A stretch of DNA of 64,000 nt from Terrimonas sp. (GTDB taxonomy: Bacteria; Bacteroidota; Bacteroidia; Chitinophagales; Chitinophagaceae), in contig WGMO01000004.1 of NCBI GenBank assembly GCA_016125075.1, positions 62,001 to 126,000 on the forward strand. The letters run 5' to 3'. Below, piece by piece: positions 50,672 to 61,600 of this stretch. The stretch's first letter is position 1. Each line of letters begins with the position of its first letter. Made by a program: the position numbers and the translations under genes. Under the pieces are notes generated by a model, which saw only the letters and a program-made list of their open reading frames with translations, was not told the DNA's origin and made no database searches.

Positions 50672-51577
50672 TTAAATTTTATCCATCAATAAGGCCAGTA
50701 ATACTACCGGTAAATAAATATAACTGCTAAACATTACCCGCCTCGCTGCTTTTACCTGCATTTCCCGGTATAACCTCACGCTTTGCAACAGCATAAAAAT
50801 ATTTGCGATCGTTACAATGATCAGGCTTACCCACCCGCTCATATGGACCAGGTAAGGTATGATTCCGACCGGGATCAGCAACAGCGAATATAAAATCGAT
50901 TGCAGCGCCGTATACCGTGTCGGGTCTTTCTCTCCCGGCAATAACCTGAAGCCTGCAAGGGCATAATCCTTATGCGCCATCCAGGCAATGGCCCAGAAAT
51001 GGGGGAATTGCCATAAGAACTGAATAGCAAACAGCACCCATCCTCCCACGGCCAGGCTGTCATCACCTGCCGCCCATCCAATCAGGCAGGGCAGGGCACC
51101 GGGCACCGCACCAACTATTACTGAAACTGCATTCACCTTTTTCAGTGGCGTATAAATGAATGCATACAGAAAAAGGCTAAAGGCTGCTACGGCAGCCGAC
51201 AGCAGGTTAAAGAAAAAAATCAGCATAAAAATGCCTGCTGCCCCAGTTACGATTGAAAATACCCAGGCTTCTTTTTCACTCATTCTTCCAGCTGCTACCG
51301 GTCGGGAGGAAGTCCGTTTCATTTTTGCATCGGTATCTTTTTCCACGATCTGGTTGATGGCATTGGCACTTCCCGTAACCAGCATGCCGGCCACAAAAAG
51401 TACGGTGATCATCCACCAGTCATATTCCACAACCCTGGGGGCGAGGAGATAACTGATAACGGCAGAAAAGACAACCATGATGCTCAATGAAACCTTGATC
51501 AGTTTCAGGTAATCTTTCAGTTTTCCGGATAATGTAAAAGAGCTGTTTTTTTTACCTGTTGTTTTTTCCTTACTCAT
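50672..51577 (-). CDS. ctaB: Protoheme IX farnesyltransferase (heme O synthase)
   Basis: A 301-residue UbiA-family prenyltransferase with about nine helices that converts heme B to heme O, the precursor used by CtaA (gene at 24319-25389). The prenyl-diphosphate motif NQIVEKDTDAKMKRT and the second acidic motif region around AGFRLLPGEKDPTRYT are clear. The ATG at 51577 was chosen over an adjacent TTG. It sits inside the oxidase operon. Confidence 0.94.
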   Translation of the reverse strand: MSKEKTTGKKNSSFTLSGKLKDYLKLIKVSLSIMVVFSAVISYLLAPRVVEYDWWMITVLFVAGMLVTGSANAINQIVEKDTDAKMKRTSSRPVAAGRMSEKEAWVFSIVTGAAGIFMLIFFFNLLSAAVAAFSLFLYAFIYTPLKKVNAVSVIVGAVPGALPCLIGWAAGDDSLAVGGWVLFAIQFLWQFPHFWAIAWMAHKDYALAGFRLLPGEKDPTRYTALQSILYSLLLIPVGIIPYLVHMSGWVSLIIVTIANIFMLLQSVRLYREMQVKAARRVMFSSYIYLPVVLLALLMDKI

Positions 51578-51616
51578 CAATCATGTTTTCCCTTTTCAAC
51601 AGGATTTTATTTTTTA

Positions 51617-53443
51617 TCAATGATCCTTACTTTCATTCTCTCCAATCGGTTCTGTTTGCGGGATAAAGTCCCTTCCGTCTTTACCGTAGTCATATGCCCA
51701 GCGGTGAACTTCCGGTATTTCGCCTTCCCAGTTACCATGACCGGCAACGATGGGGGTTGTCCACTCCAGGGTATTGGCTTTCCAGGGGTTTTGTGTCCGC
51801 ACCTTTCTTCCCTTGAAGATGGAATAGAAGAAATTAAACACAAACATCAGCTGTACGGCAAAAACGATGATGGAAACTACAGTTATCATCTTATCCAGGT
51901 CAGCGAACTGGTTGAAAGAAGCCCATGCCCTTTTATCCAGATACCGCCTGGGGATACCCGCAAGACCCTGGTAGTGCATCGGCCAGAAAATAAGATAAGA
52001 GCCGATAATGGTGACCCAGAAATGGATATACCCGAGTGTATTATTGAGGTAGCGGGCAAACATCTTGGGAAACCAGTGGTAAACACCGGCAAACATCCCG
52101 AAGAAGGAAGCCACACCCATTACGATATGGAAGTGCGCCACCACAAACATGGTATCATGCAGGTGAATATCGATTGTCGAGTTACCCAGGAAGATACCGG
52201 TCAGACCGCCTGAAATGAACAGGCTCACAAAACCAATCGCAAACAGGGTGGCCGGAGTGAACCGGATATTCCCCCGCCACAAGGTGGTGAGCCAGTTAAA
52301 TACCTTGATGGCTGACGGCACCGCGATCAGGAGGGTCAACAATACGAAGAAGGCCCCCAGGAACGGGTTCAAACCTGTTACAAACATATGGTGTGCCCAA
52401 ACCAGGAAGGCAAGAATACAGATCGCAAACAAAGAACCTACCATCGCCATATAGCCGAAGATGGGTTTCCTGGAGTTGACGCTGAGTATTTCCGACACCA
52501 TTCCCATGGCGGGTAATAAGATGATATATACTTCCGGGTGCCCGAGGAACCAGAAAAGGTGCTGGTATAGGATCGCACTTCCCCCTTCGTTGGATAAAAT
52601 CTCGCCATTCACGACGATATCGCTCAGGTAGAAGCTGGTACCCAGATTACGGTCAAACAACAAGAGGATGGCACCGGAAAGCAATACGGGGAACGACAAC
52701 ACACCCAGTACGGCGGTAAAGAAAATCGCCCACATCGTTAAAGGCATCCGGGTCATGCTCATCCCCTTTGTACGCATATTGAGGATGGTTGAAATATAGT
52801 TCAGGCCGCCCAACAGGGAAGAAACAATGAACAAGGCCATACTGACCAGCCAGAGATCAGAACCGAGCTTGGACCCTAAACTGGCCTGCCTGACGGCACT
52901 CAGCGGCGGATACATGGTCCATCCCCCGGCAGCCGGGCCTGTTTCAATAAACAGTGAAGACATCATCACGATACTGGCCAGGAAAAAGAACCAGTAAGAA
53001 AGCATGTTCAGGAAGGGTGATGCCATATCCCTCGCCCCGATCTGGAAAGGGATCAGCAGGTTGGCGAATGTACCGCTCAGGCCCGCTGTAAGCACGAAGA
53101 ACACAAGGATGGTACCGTGCATGGTGACCAGCGCATAGTAAAATTCAGGAACGATCTTTCCACCGGCAGCCCATCGGCCGAAAAAGGTTTCGAGGATCGG
53201 GAAACTTTGTTCGGGATATCCCAGCTGAAGTCGGAACAGGACCGAGAATAAGCCTCCGATGATGGCCCAGATGATCCCGGTGATCAGGAACTGGCGGGCA
53301 ATCATCTTATGATCCTGGCTAAAAATATATTTTGTAACAAATGTTTCCTTGTGATGGTGAACATGGTGTTCATCGTGATGCACAGGATGGGTGGTTACTA
53401 CCTCAGTGTGACCGTGCAAATTTGCTTCGTTACTCATACTCAT
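51617..53443 (-). CDS. aa3-type cytochrome c oxidase subunit I
   Basis: A protein of 608 residues with twelve helices. The His-rich N-terminus (HHDEHHVHHHKE) is followed by the catalytic core: heme a ligands in TMHGTILVF, the CuB and cross-linked His-Tyr region FLGHPEVYIILLPA, and the proximal histidines in TMFVVAHFHIVMG. Oxygen reduction with proton pumping takes place here. The ORF is open from a GTG at 53458; the ATG at 53443 (or 53437) is preferred. Confidence 0.96.
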   Translation of the reverse strand: MSMSNEANLHGHTEVVTTHPVHHDEHHVHHHKETFVTKYIFSQDHKMIARQFLITGIIWAIIGGLFSVLFRLQLGYPEQSFPILETFFGRWAAGGKIVPEFYYALVTMHGTILVFFVLTAGLSGTFANLLIPFQIGARDMASPFLNMLSYWFFFLASIVMMSSLFIETGPAAGGWTMYPPLSAVRQASLGSKLGSDLWLVSMALFIVSSLLGGLNYISTILNMRTKGMSMTRMPLTMWAIFFTAVLGVLSFPVLLSGAILLLFDRNLGTSFYLSDIVVNGEILSNEGGSAILYQHLFWFLGHPEVYIILLPAMGMVSEILSVNSRKPIFGYMAMVGSLFAICILAFLVWAHHMFVTGLNPFLGAFFVLLTLLIAVPSAIKVFNWLTTLWRGNIRFTPATLFAIGFVSLFISGGLTGIFLGNSTIDIHLHDTMFVVAHFHIVMGVASFFGMFAGVYHWFPKMFARYLNNTLGYIHFWVTIIGSYLIFWPMHYQGLAGIPRRYLDKRAWASFNQFADLDKMITVVSIIVFAVQLMFVFNFFYSIFKGRKVRTQNPWKANTLEWTTPIVAGHGNWEGEIPEVHRWAYDYGKDGRDFIPQTEPIGENESKDH

Positions 53444-53488
53444 TTTATTTTTCACCACAGGGTGGCGATCTCTTTATTTGATTTTCAA

Positions 53489-54538
53489 TCAGGGTTTTAC
53501 TGCTGCCGTCATAGCCTTTGCCGAATCTGCGGGCATGGCCATTTTGGGGTTATCCGGATCCTTATCCGGAAATGCCGTATAATACTGCGGTTTTTGCGAA
53601 GCCATCCACCGGTCAAACTCTTCCTGTGTCTCTACGAGGATGGTTCCCCTCATGCTATAGTGACCTTTACCGCACATCTGGTCGCATGAAATCTCGTAAA
53701 CAAAATTATCGCCGTATTTTTTCTTCATCTCCTTGGTGGTGAATTTAGGCGTGAACCACATCGTAGTGGGCGTACCTGGTACGGCATCCATTTTCATACG
53801 AAAATGTGCCAAACCCACATCATGGATCACATCCTTTGAAGTGATAATCAGCTTCACGGGTTTGCCAACCACAAGGTGCATTTCCTGGGTGGCGTAGACA
53901 TCATCATGATTGGCGGCATCTTCCCAAACCTGTCCAAGGGGGTTACCGGCCGCTTCATTGGTTAGCTTATAATACCTTTTTCCCAGCTCGCCATCTTTAC
54001 CCGGGTACCGGAACTCCCATCCAAACTGCTTACCGGTCACTTCAACCAGCATTGAATTCTTCGGGGCTTCTCCTGTAATGCCAAACCAGTAATAAATACC
54101 GAATCCCACCAATACGGTCAAAGCAATGGCGGGTATGACGGTCCAGATAACTTCCAGTTTATTATTGTGCGGGAAATAGTAAGGTTTGCGATCATCAGAT
54201 TCCTGGTATTTATAGGCAAACCAGAAAAGCAGTATCTGTGTAATGACAAATACGATAAAGGTCAGTGCCAGCGTAATGTAAAGCATGGTATCGATCTTGT
54301 CGCCATGATCGGAAGCGGCCTCTCCCAGGATCTTTCCCTTCAGCTGCTCGTTACAATAATATACCCCGATCAGTCCAGCCACAAGAAAGGCAAGGAGCAT
54401 AAACCCATTGATCTTATTCGTCTGCTTTCTCACTTTTTCTTCACCCCGCATTACGGCAACGTATTCACTGGCCTTGGCGATCTGGAAGGTGATCAGGAAC
54501 CCTAAGATCAAAATGAGTATGATAAATGTTGTTGACAT
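53489..54538 (-). CDS. Cytochrome c oxidase subunit II
   Basis: A 349-residue protein with an N-terminal helix, two further helices near residues 45-65 and 90-115, and a periplasmic cupredoxin domain. CuA ligands are visible as the Cys-x3-Cys-x3-His pattern CDQMCGKGH followed by Met, plus a His in DVIHDVGLAHF. No heme-c domain is attached, so this is not a caa3-type subunit; electrons must come from a separate carrier, likely ActE or another ACIII-linked cytochrome. 50 nt downstream of actF. Confidence 0.95.
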   Translation of the reverse strand: MSTTFIILILILGFLITFQIAKASEYVAVMRGEEKVRKQTNKINGFMLLAFLVAGLIGVYYCNEQLKGKILGEAASDHGDKIDTMLYITLALTFIVFVITQILLFWFAYKYQESDDRKPYYFPHNNKLEVIWTVIPAIALTVLVGFGIYYWFGITGEAPKNSMLVEVTGKQFGWEFRYPGKDGELGKRYYKLTNEAAGNPLGQVWEDAANHDDVYATQEMHLVVGKPVKLIITSKDVIHDVGLAHFRMKMDAVPGTPTTMWFTPKFTTKEMKKKYGDNFVYEISCDQMCGKGHYSMRGTILVETQEEFDRWMASQKPQYYTAFPDKDPDNPKMAMPADSAKAMTAAVKP

Positions 54539-54588
54539 ATTCGCTTAATTCTTGATATTATTACAAATTTCGTTCTTTCTTTCTTTTA

Positions 54589-55815
54589 TCACGTGTGATG
54601 TATAACACTCTCCTTGAAAAACGGGTGGTTCTTTGGAACAAGCGGGGCTTTTGTCAAAGCTTTTGCTGTCAGGAACATAATTAATCCCACAAAACCCAGT
54701 GCAATACCCAGATCATATAACATCATGGGAACATGATCGGTTGAAACTGCAGGATGCACCATCTGGAAGAAATCGAGCCAGTGTCCGAAAATGATCAGGA
54801 CCGCCATGAATGTTATTGTGGTATAGTTCCGCTTCGAATCCCGCTTCATCAATATTAACAAAGGAGCAATGAAATTGATGATAATATTCAGGAAAAATAT
54901 TCCCTTATAAGGGCCCTGTACCCGGGGTTCAAAATACTTCGTTTCTTCCGGAATGTTGGCATACCAGATCAGCATATACTGCGAGAACCACAGATAGGTC
55001 CAGAAAATGGAGAAGGCAAACATGAACTTGCCGAGGTCATGAAGGTGCTCCTCGTTCGTATATTCCAGGTATCCGTTGTTCTTAAGGTACACAACAAAAA
55101 GGGTGATCAACGCCACACCGGCCACAAAAGTGCTGGCAAATGTATACCAGCTGTACATCGTACTGTACCAATGGGCATCAATGCTCATCAACCAGAGCCA
55201 GGGAATGGTGGACATGACGGTAAGAGCAAAAACCACCAGGTAAAGCGCAGACCAAACCGTATTCTTCCACATATATTTTTTTCCTTCCTCCACACTCATC
55301 TGTTTGCCATCGCTCTGCCGGGAAAGGTTACGCATTTTCCATCCAAGTACCGACCACAATACTACGGTCAGCAGGGTCCAGGCTGTAAAAAATCCTTTAT
55401 TCAAAAACCCTTTTTTATGATTCAGGATCTCATCGTGCTGCACGTGTTCGGTATCCGCCCAATGATAAATGGTATGGTTATCACTAAATACAATGGCCAG
55501 CAGGATCACAACACCAATCACACCCATTACGGGAACGGCTGCCGAAACGGCTTCAGACACCCGCCGGAAGCTCATTTGCCAGCCACCCCAGGCCAGCGTG
55601 GTGGCACAGATAAAAAACATAGCCGCATTCACCACCAGCAAAAAATAAACACTGTTCTGCAGGAGGCTTGCCCAGAATCGGGCGCTTTCATGCGGATCTT
55701 TACTGCTACCATGCGTGATATACAATAACACGATCGATATCAGGCCCAATCCCATCAATGCAAAAGACCATGTATTAAACCGCTTTGGTATTTCAAAATG
55801 TTCCCGGATAGCCAT
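54589..55815 (-). CDS. actF: Alternative Complex III subunit ActF
   Basis: A 408-residue membrane protein with about ten helices, homologous to ActC and to NrfD-type quinone subunits but without their signatures. The position between ActE and the aa3 oxidase and the helical pattern (for example TWSFALMGLGLISIVLLYI, FAFSIFWTYLWFSQYMLIWYAN) fit ActF. It forms part of the membrane sector of the quinol:cytochrome c oxidoreductase. Confidence 0.9.
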   Translation of the reverse strand: MAIREHFEIPKRFNTWSFALMGLGLISIVLLYITHGSSKDPHESARFWASLLQNSVYFLLVVNAAMFFICATTLAWGGWQMSFRRVSEAVSAAVPVMGVIGVVILLAIVFSDNHTIYHWADTEHVQHDEILNHKKGFLNKGFFTAWTLLTVVLWSVLGWKMRNLSRQSDGKQMSVEEGKKYMWKNTVWSALYLVVFALTVMSTIPWLWLMSIDAHWYSTMYSWYTFASTFVAGVALITLFVVYLKNNGYLEYTNEEHLHDLGKFMFAFSIFWTYLWFSQYMLIWYANIPEETKYFEPRVQGPYKGIFFLNIIINFIAPLLILMKRDSKRNYTTITFMAVLIIFGHWLDFFQMVHPAVSTDHVPMMLYDLGIALGFVGLIMFLTAKALTKAPLVPKNHPFFKESVIHHT

Positions 55816-55847
55816 CAGTTGTCTTTTATTTTATTCGTCAAATTATT

Positions 55848-56495
55848 TTATTTAGCCGCCATCGCCGTACTGTCTTTTGCAGCAGCGGCCGGAGCACCTA
55901 CACCCTGTTTTGATTTGATATAATGAATGATCTCCCACCGCTGTTTTGTGGTTAGCTGTGAAGCATAAGATCCCATCGCATTCTTTCCGTAGGTTACGGA
56001 ATGGAACATGGTTCCCTCGGGCATCGCCTTCATGGCGTCAATCATGAAGTTCTTGGGGGCTGCCGTGTAAGGGCCGTTCCCATCATTATATAAAGGCCCG
56101 TTTCCATCCAATTTCGGACCATGGCAGATCCCGCAATTCACGAGGTACAGCCTTTCGGCTTCTTTCATTTCATCAGCCGATAAAGCCGGCAAAGGATTGA
56201 CAACCGTGGCAGACATTGCATAGCCGAGTGAATCATTCTTGTAAGGGTATTCCGGCATCTCTCCCCTGGCCACGGTACCATGAACAGGCAGTGCATTATA
56301 AAATATCTTCCCTTCACCCAGGTCGGATGTCTTATTGGTAAAAATATTGGTATCGAGTTCCGCATAGGTCTCGTACGCCCGGCTATAGGTCATATCCGGC
56401 ATATAATACCGGCCGGGGCTTCTCCTTACATCTTTACAGCTTGCCATCATGATCGCTGCTGATACCATTACCGTTATAATAAAATTTTTTCTCAT
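55848..56495 (-). CDS. actE: Alternative Complex III monoheme cytochrome c ActE
   Basis: A 215-residue lipoprotein cytochrome c (lipobox MASC). One heme-binding motif (CGICHGPKLDGNGPLYNDG) lies near residue 118, and the distal ligand Met region (MPEGTMFHSVTYGKNAMGSY) follows. It probably carries electrons out of ACIII to the oxidase. 39 nt after actD. Confidence 0.93.
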   Translation of the reverse strand: MRKNFIITVMVSAAIMMASCKDVRRSPGRYYMPDMTYSRAYETYAELDTNIFTNKTSDLGEGKIFYNALPVHGTVARGEMPEYPYKNDSLGYAMSATVVNPLPALSADEMKEAERLYLVNCGICHGPKLDGNGPLYNDGNGPYTAAPKNFMIDAMKAMPEGTMFHSVTYGKNAMGSYASQLTTKQRWEIIHYIKSKQGVGAPAAAAKDSTAMAAK

Positions 56496-56534
56496 CAGGC
56501 TTTTATTAAATTATATTTCTCCTGTTATATTAAG

Positions 56535-57128
56535 TTAGACTGCCTCCAGTTCTTTTTGTTCGCCAAAGGGGCGTGTATCCTTATCATACCGTCCCAGCCA
56601 CCACCTTGTTTCCCTCACTTCCACTTTCACATCCTGCGCTCCGAGGCTTTGCAAAAACGCGATGGCTTCCGCCTCGTTCGTCTTCTCTGTACATTCAAAT
56701 GCCATGACAAACGTATCGTCGGTAGAACGGGGATTGAAATGATCTTTTTTTACAAAGGGTGCCAGCTGGCAGAGGTAACAGAAAGTAAGCACCATGCCCA
56801 CTGCCGCAAACAGTACCGTCAGCTCAAAGGTGATCGGTATCCATGCCGGCAATGAAAAGAAAGGTTTACCACCGAAATTAAGCGGCCAGTCAGTTGTCAG
56901 CGCCCAGGTGATGAAAGTAACGGCGGTAGTGGTTCCGGTAATACCATAAATAAACCCAGCCGTGTGTAAACTGGTATCCCTCAAACCCATGGCCTTATCA
57001 AGACCGTGTATGGGAAATGGAGTAAACACATCATGAATTTTATACCCCGCCTTCCGCACTTTTTTCACAGCAGGAAATAATACCGCTTCATCATAAAAAT
57101 TACCAACAACAAATTTCTGTTCAGCCAT
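56535..57128 (-). CDS. actD: Alternative Complex III subunit ActD (DUF3341)
   Basis: A 197-residue protein with an N-terminal soluble part and two helices (FIYGITGTTTAVTFITWAL, WIPITFELTVLFAAVGMVLTFCYLCQL). This matches DUF3341/ActD, a structural subunit of ACIII without cofactors. It lies 26 nt downstream of actC. Confidence 0.92.
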   Translation of the reverse strand: MAEQKFVVGNFYDEAVLFPAVKKVRKAGYKIHDVFTPFPIHGLDKAMGLRDTSLHTAGFIYGITGTTTAVTFITWALTTDWPLNFGGKPFFSLPAWIPITFELTVLFAAVGMVLTFCYLCQLAPFVKKDHFNPRSTDDTFVMAFECTEKTNEAEAIAFLQSLGAQDVKVEVRETRWWLGRYDKDTRPFGEQKELEAV

Positions 57129-57154
57129 TATATCAGCTTTTTATTTTTTATTGA

Positions 57155-58609
57155 TTATGCTCCATGGTCATGTGAGTGTTCCTGCCCGAACTGTTCGGGA
57201 TCTTCCTGTTCGAGTGTATCCATTTTCTCCTTATAACTCTCGCCACTTCTTTTTAAAATATGTTTGATCTCTGCTACGGCAATTACCGGGAAATATTTTG
57301 AGAACAGGAAATAACAGGTAAAGAACAAACCAAATGTTCCCATGAAAAACCCTACTTCCCAAATGGTTGGGCGATAATAGGTGCTCCAGGCACTGGGCAG
57401 GTAATCACGGTATACAGAAGTTACAATGATCACAAAACGTTCGAACCACATACCAATATTTACCAGTATGGACATAAAGAAAGTCACAGTAATACTTCTC
57501 CGCATCTTGCGGAACCAGAAAATCTGCGGCGACAGAACGTTACATCCCATCATAATATAATAGCTCCATCCAAGGGGACTGTTAATATTTACCCGGTTTT
57601 CCTTGAACGCATACCATTCATATCCATTGGCGCCATACCAGGCAATGAACAATTCGGTCAGGTATGCGATCCCGACAATGGAACCGGTCAAAACGATGAC
57701 TTTGTTCATCACATCGATATGCTCAATGGTAATGTATTCTTCCAGTTTGAGCACTTTTCTTGTCACAACCAGTAAGGTCTGCACCATGGCAAAACCCGAA
57801 AAGATAGCACCCGCCACAAAATAGGGAGGGAAGATCGTTGTATGCCATCCGGGTACGACAGAAGTAGCGAAGTCGAATGATACGATGGTGTGTACGGAAA
57901 GCACCAGGGGGGTGGACAAGCCTGCCAGCACCAATGATAAAGCCTCATGCCGCTGCCAGTGTTTGGTACTGCCCGTCCATCCGAAAGAGGCCACCCCATA
58001 AAACATCTTTCTCCATTTCAGTTTTGCCCGGTCACGCAAGGTGGCCAGGTCGGGCAATAAACCGGAATACCAAAAAAGGAGAGATACGGTGAAATAAGTT
58101 GAGATGGCAAATACGTCCCACAACAATGGAGAGTTAAAGTTCACCCATAGCGGACCGCGGGTATTGGGATAAGGAAGTACAAAGAAAGCATCCCAAACAC
58201 GACCCATGTGCCAAATCGGGAACTGGCCTGCACACATCACCGCAAAGATGGTCATGGCTTCGGCAGCCCTGTTCACACCGGTTCTCCAACCCTGGCGGAA
58301 CAATAAAAGGATCGCAGAGATCAGGGTACCGGCGTGACCGATACCGACCCACCATACAAAGTTGGTGATATCCCATCCCCAACCTACGGTTTTATTAAGG
58401 TTCCATTGGCCCACACCATAGGTTACTTCCATGGTAACCGAAATGATACCGAAGATGAGCAAGCCTACGGAAATAATAAATCCGATCCACCACAAACGTG
58501 ACGGGCTTGCTTCCACCGGACCGCAGATATCTTCTGTGACCTGGTGATAATCTTTTGTCCCATCCACCAATGGTGCCCTTACCTGTGATTCGTATCTGAG
58601 TAATGCCAT
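57155..58609 (-). CDS. actC: Alternative Complex III quinol-binding subunit ActC
   Basis: A 484-residue NrfD-family membrane protein with about ten helices that oxidises menaquinol and may translocate protons. The conserved segments include GVGQWNLNKTVGWGWDITNFVWWVGIGHAG, DLATLRDRA and PGWHTTIFPPYFVAGAIFSGFAM. A His-rich cytoplasmic tail follows. The preceding 80 nt contain two copies of TTAGCTTTTA. Confidence 0.94.
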   Translation of the reverse strand: MALLRYESQVRAPLVDGTKDYHQVTEDICGPVEASPSRLWWIGFIISVGLLIFGIISVTMEVTYGVGQWNLNKTVGWGWDITNFVWWVGIGHAGTLISAILLLFRQGWRTGVNRAAEAMTIFAVMCAGQFPIWHMGRVWDAFFVLPYPNTRGPLWVNFNSPLLWDVFAISTYFTVSLLFWYSGLLPDLATLRDRAKLKWRKMFYGVASFGWTGSTKHWQRHEALSLVLAGLSTPLVLSVHTIVSFDFATSVVPGWHTTIFPPYFVAGAIFSGFAMVQTLLVVTRKVLKLEEYITIEHIDVMNKVIVLTGSIVGIAYLTELFIAWYGANGYEWYAFKENRVNINSPLGWSYYIMMGCNVLSPQIFWFRKMRRSITVTFFMSILVNIGMWFERFVIIVTSVYRDYLPSAWSTYYRPTIWEVGFFMGTFGLFFTCYFLFSKYFPVIAVAEIKHILKRSGESYKEKMDTLEQEDPEQFGQEHSHDHGA

Positions 58610-58615
58610 GTTGAT

Positions 58616-58653
58616 TTAGCTTTTAGCTATTCGCACTCAGCTCTTAGCTTTTA
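58616..58653. repeat. Two direct copies of TTAGCTTTTA
   Basis: The 10-mer occurs at 58616-58625 and 58644-58653 in the 80-nt gap between actB and actC. AGCT/TAGC words dominate the spacer. No function is evident. Confidence 0.3.
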
Positions 58654-58689
58654 TTTTTGATTTTGGTCTACTATTATATATCAACAGCA

Positions 58690-61600
58690 TTAATGAGTTG
58701 CCTCAGTAGCTGTTTCTTTTTTTTCTTCAGCGGCCTGTTCTTCATGATGCTCTTCCACTTCCAGCAATTCTTCCGTATTCCTGATCTTGGCCAGGTAATT
58801 CACGTTTGGTAACGTGTGTAACTGCTCAATCACATAGAACAGTCTTTGCTGGTTATCCTCACGCATCTTGGTAATGCGGCTCTCTTTATCGTGTACGTTG
58901 CCAAACACGATCGCATCTGTAGGACAGGCGGTCATACAGGCTGTTTTTGCATCCCCGTCGGCCAATACGCGGTCTTCTTTCTTGGCAGTAAGTTTAGCTT
59001 CCTGCAAACGCTGCACACAGAAAGAACATTTCTCAATCACACCACGGCTTCTCACCGTCACATCCGGGTTCAACACCATCCGGGTCAGATCGTCATTCAT
59101 CTGGTGTACAACAGCGTCAAGCTTACCCACCAGTTTCTGGTCCTGGTTATTCGGGAAGCTATCGGCACCGGTATAATCGGCCCAGTTGAACCGGCGAACT
59201 TTATACGGACAGTTGTTGGCACAATATCTTGTACCGATACAACGGTTATAGGTCATCTGGTTATATCCTTCCGAGCTATGGTTGGTTGCTGCAACAGGGC
59301 ACACATTCTCACAGGGTGCATTATCGCAGTGCTGGCAAAGCATGGGTTGGAATACTACGGCCTTCACATCATCAGGGTTGTTCTCGTCAGAAACAAAATA
59401 CCTGTCAATACGCAGCCAGTGCATATCATGATACCGCATCACCTCGCTTTTACCTACCACCGGAACATTGTTCTCGGCATGACAGGCTACCACACAGGCA
59501 TGACAGCCGGTACAGCTGTTCATGTCGATGCTCATTCCCCATTTCAACCCGGGTTGCGGATGATCGGGATAGATGGTAGATTCTTTTCTGAAATCACCGG
59601 TGAGGGGTGCAAAATCCTTTGCCAGTTCCTCGCGGTATTCTTTAAAATGGTTGGGGTGTTTTTTGAAAGTAGCCAGGGTGGTCTCTTTCACCACTTCTGT
59701 CCTGCCTTCATATGAACCATGGATCTGGGTCTGTGCGATCTTATATTTCTTGTCTGTCTTTTTTAGTTCAACGTTACTGTTGAAATAATCGGCGGTGGTG
59801 CCATTAAAGGTCTTTAACCCAAATACGTTTTGCCCGACACCGGCAACGGCGATACCCAGTTTTTCGGACCTGCCAAAACCAACTGCCACCGCAATGGTAT
59901 GTGCATCCATACCCGGTATTACCAAAACAGGCAGGGTAAGCGTCTTACCATTGGCGGTCAGTTCGACGACCGGTTTTTCGGGGTAATATTCATAATTATT
60001 GATCGTCTTCTCCTTGTTCTTATCCGTCAGGTCCAGCCCCAGCACATCTTTAGCCATGGACATGGACATCATAACATAATTATCCCAGGTAGCCCTTGTG
60101 ATCGGATCGGGTAATTCCAGTAACCAGGGGTTACCGCCCTGTTTGCCATTTCCCACCGATACTTTTTGGTAAAGCACCAGTTCGATGGCCCCGCCTTTTT
60201 TGGCTGCACTGATTGCAGAGGCGGCATTGGCTACACCAGCACCATTATAGGATCCTGCAGAAGGAGCAGCCGCTGTGTTTTCAATAACACCGTTCTGAAG
60301 GCTGGCATCAAACCCAGCACCCAGTTTTGCAGTCCAGTAATTCCTGAAATAGGTTTCGTAATCAGTATCATTACCACTCCATTTCAATAAGGAAGTCTGG
60401 TAAGCACGGGTTTTGAATAAAGGGAAGATCGTGGGCTGGATAAAACTGGTATAACCCGATTTAGGTTCCGCATCACCCCAGCTTTCAAGATAATGATGGG
60501 TGGGGATGATATAATTACACCATTCGCTGGTCTCATCCAGTTTTTCATTAAAGGAAACAGTCAGTTTTACTTTGGCCAAAGCCTTTTTAAATGAATCGGC
60601 ATCATGATATTCGTATACAGGGTTGGCACCCTGAATAAACAGGGCGTCAACATTTCCAGCTGCCATATCCGCCACCAACTGGTTCATTTCCGCATCAATT
60701 CCCTGGCGGTAATTTAAAGTAGAGGACCAGTCGATCGTATTACCGTATGCACCGATCGCATTATTGATGGCATTTACAATGACCTGTACATTGACATCAT
60801 TACTTCCGCAAACCACCAGGGCGTTGCCGGTATGGGCTTTAAGATCGGCCACCACTTTTTTGATACCGGCTTCCAGTTTAGCATCATCATTTACGGGGGA
60901 TCCTTCTGTTCCATTCAGCATGTTCAGGATATCCAGCGCAACTACTCCGATTTGAGATGGGCGATGGGTAACCCTTTCGTCTGCGCTGGCACCTGTGGTG
61001 CTCATGTGGCTTTCAAACTGGTAATGTTTGCTCATTTCAGGGTTTTTCTCATTGATCTTACGACCTTTTGAATAACCCCTGGCAAACTCCACCGGGCTCA
61101 GCCAGGTAGCCAGGAAATCAGCGCCGAGACTGACAATAACGTTTGCTTTATCAAAGTTGTACGCAGGAATCGCCCTTTTCCCAAAACTTATTTCGTTGGC
61201 CTGTAACAATCCGCTATAGGAATCGGCATCAAACTGAACATGTTTCAGGTTAGGGTATTGTGCAATAATTTCTTTGGTACTGGGAGAAACAACGGTACTG
61301 GTCAGTAAGACCAGGTTTCTCAAACCGGCGAGCTTCCCGGCAATGGCCTTATCCAGCTGTTCAAAGCTGGGCACCTCTTCATAACTCACTTCTGTTCCCT
61401 TTACCACTCTTTCCTTGGGATGCCTTAGCCTGTTCATATCGTACAGGTCAAGCACCGAAGCCTGTGCACGGGCAGAAGTGCCACCCTGTGTAAAACTGCA
61501 GAGATTATTCCCTTCTATCTTGATCGGCCTCCCGTCTCTCACTTTTGCCAAAACGGGAATCACATCCCCATCCTGAACATAGGTGGTAGCATAATATTTT

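Noticed and set aside
55039-55728. 229-residue plus-strand frame opposite actF
   Set aside because: It is basic and low-complexity (many His, Gln, Lys), a shadow of transmembrane codons, and actF is clearly coding.
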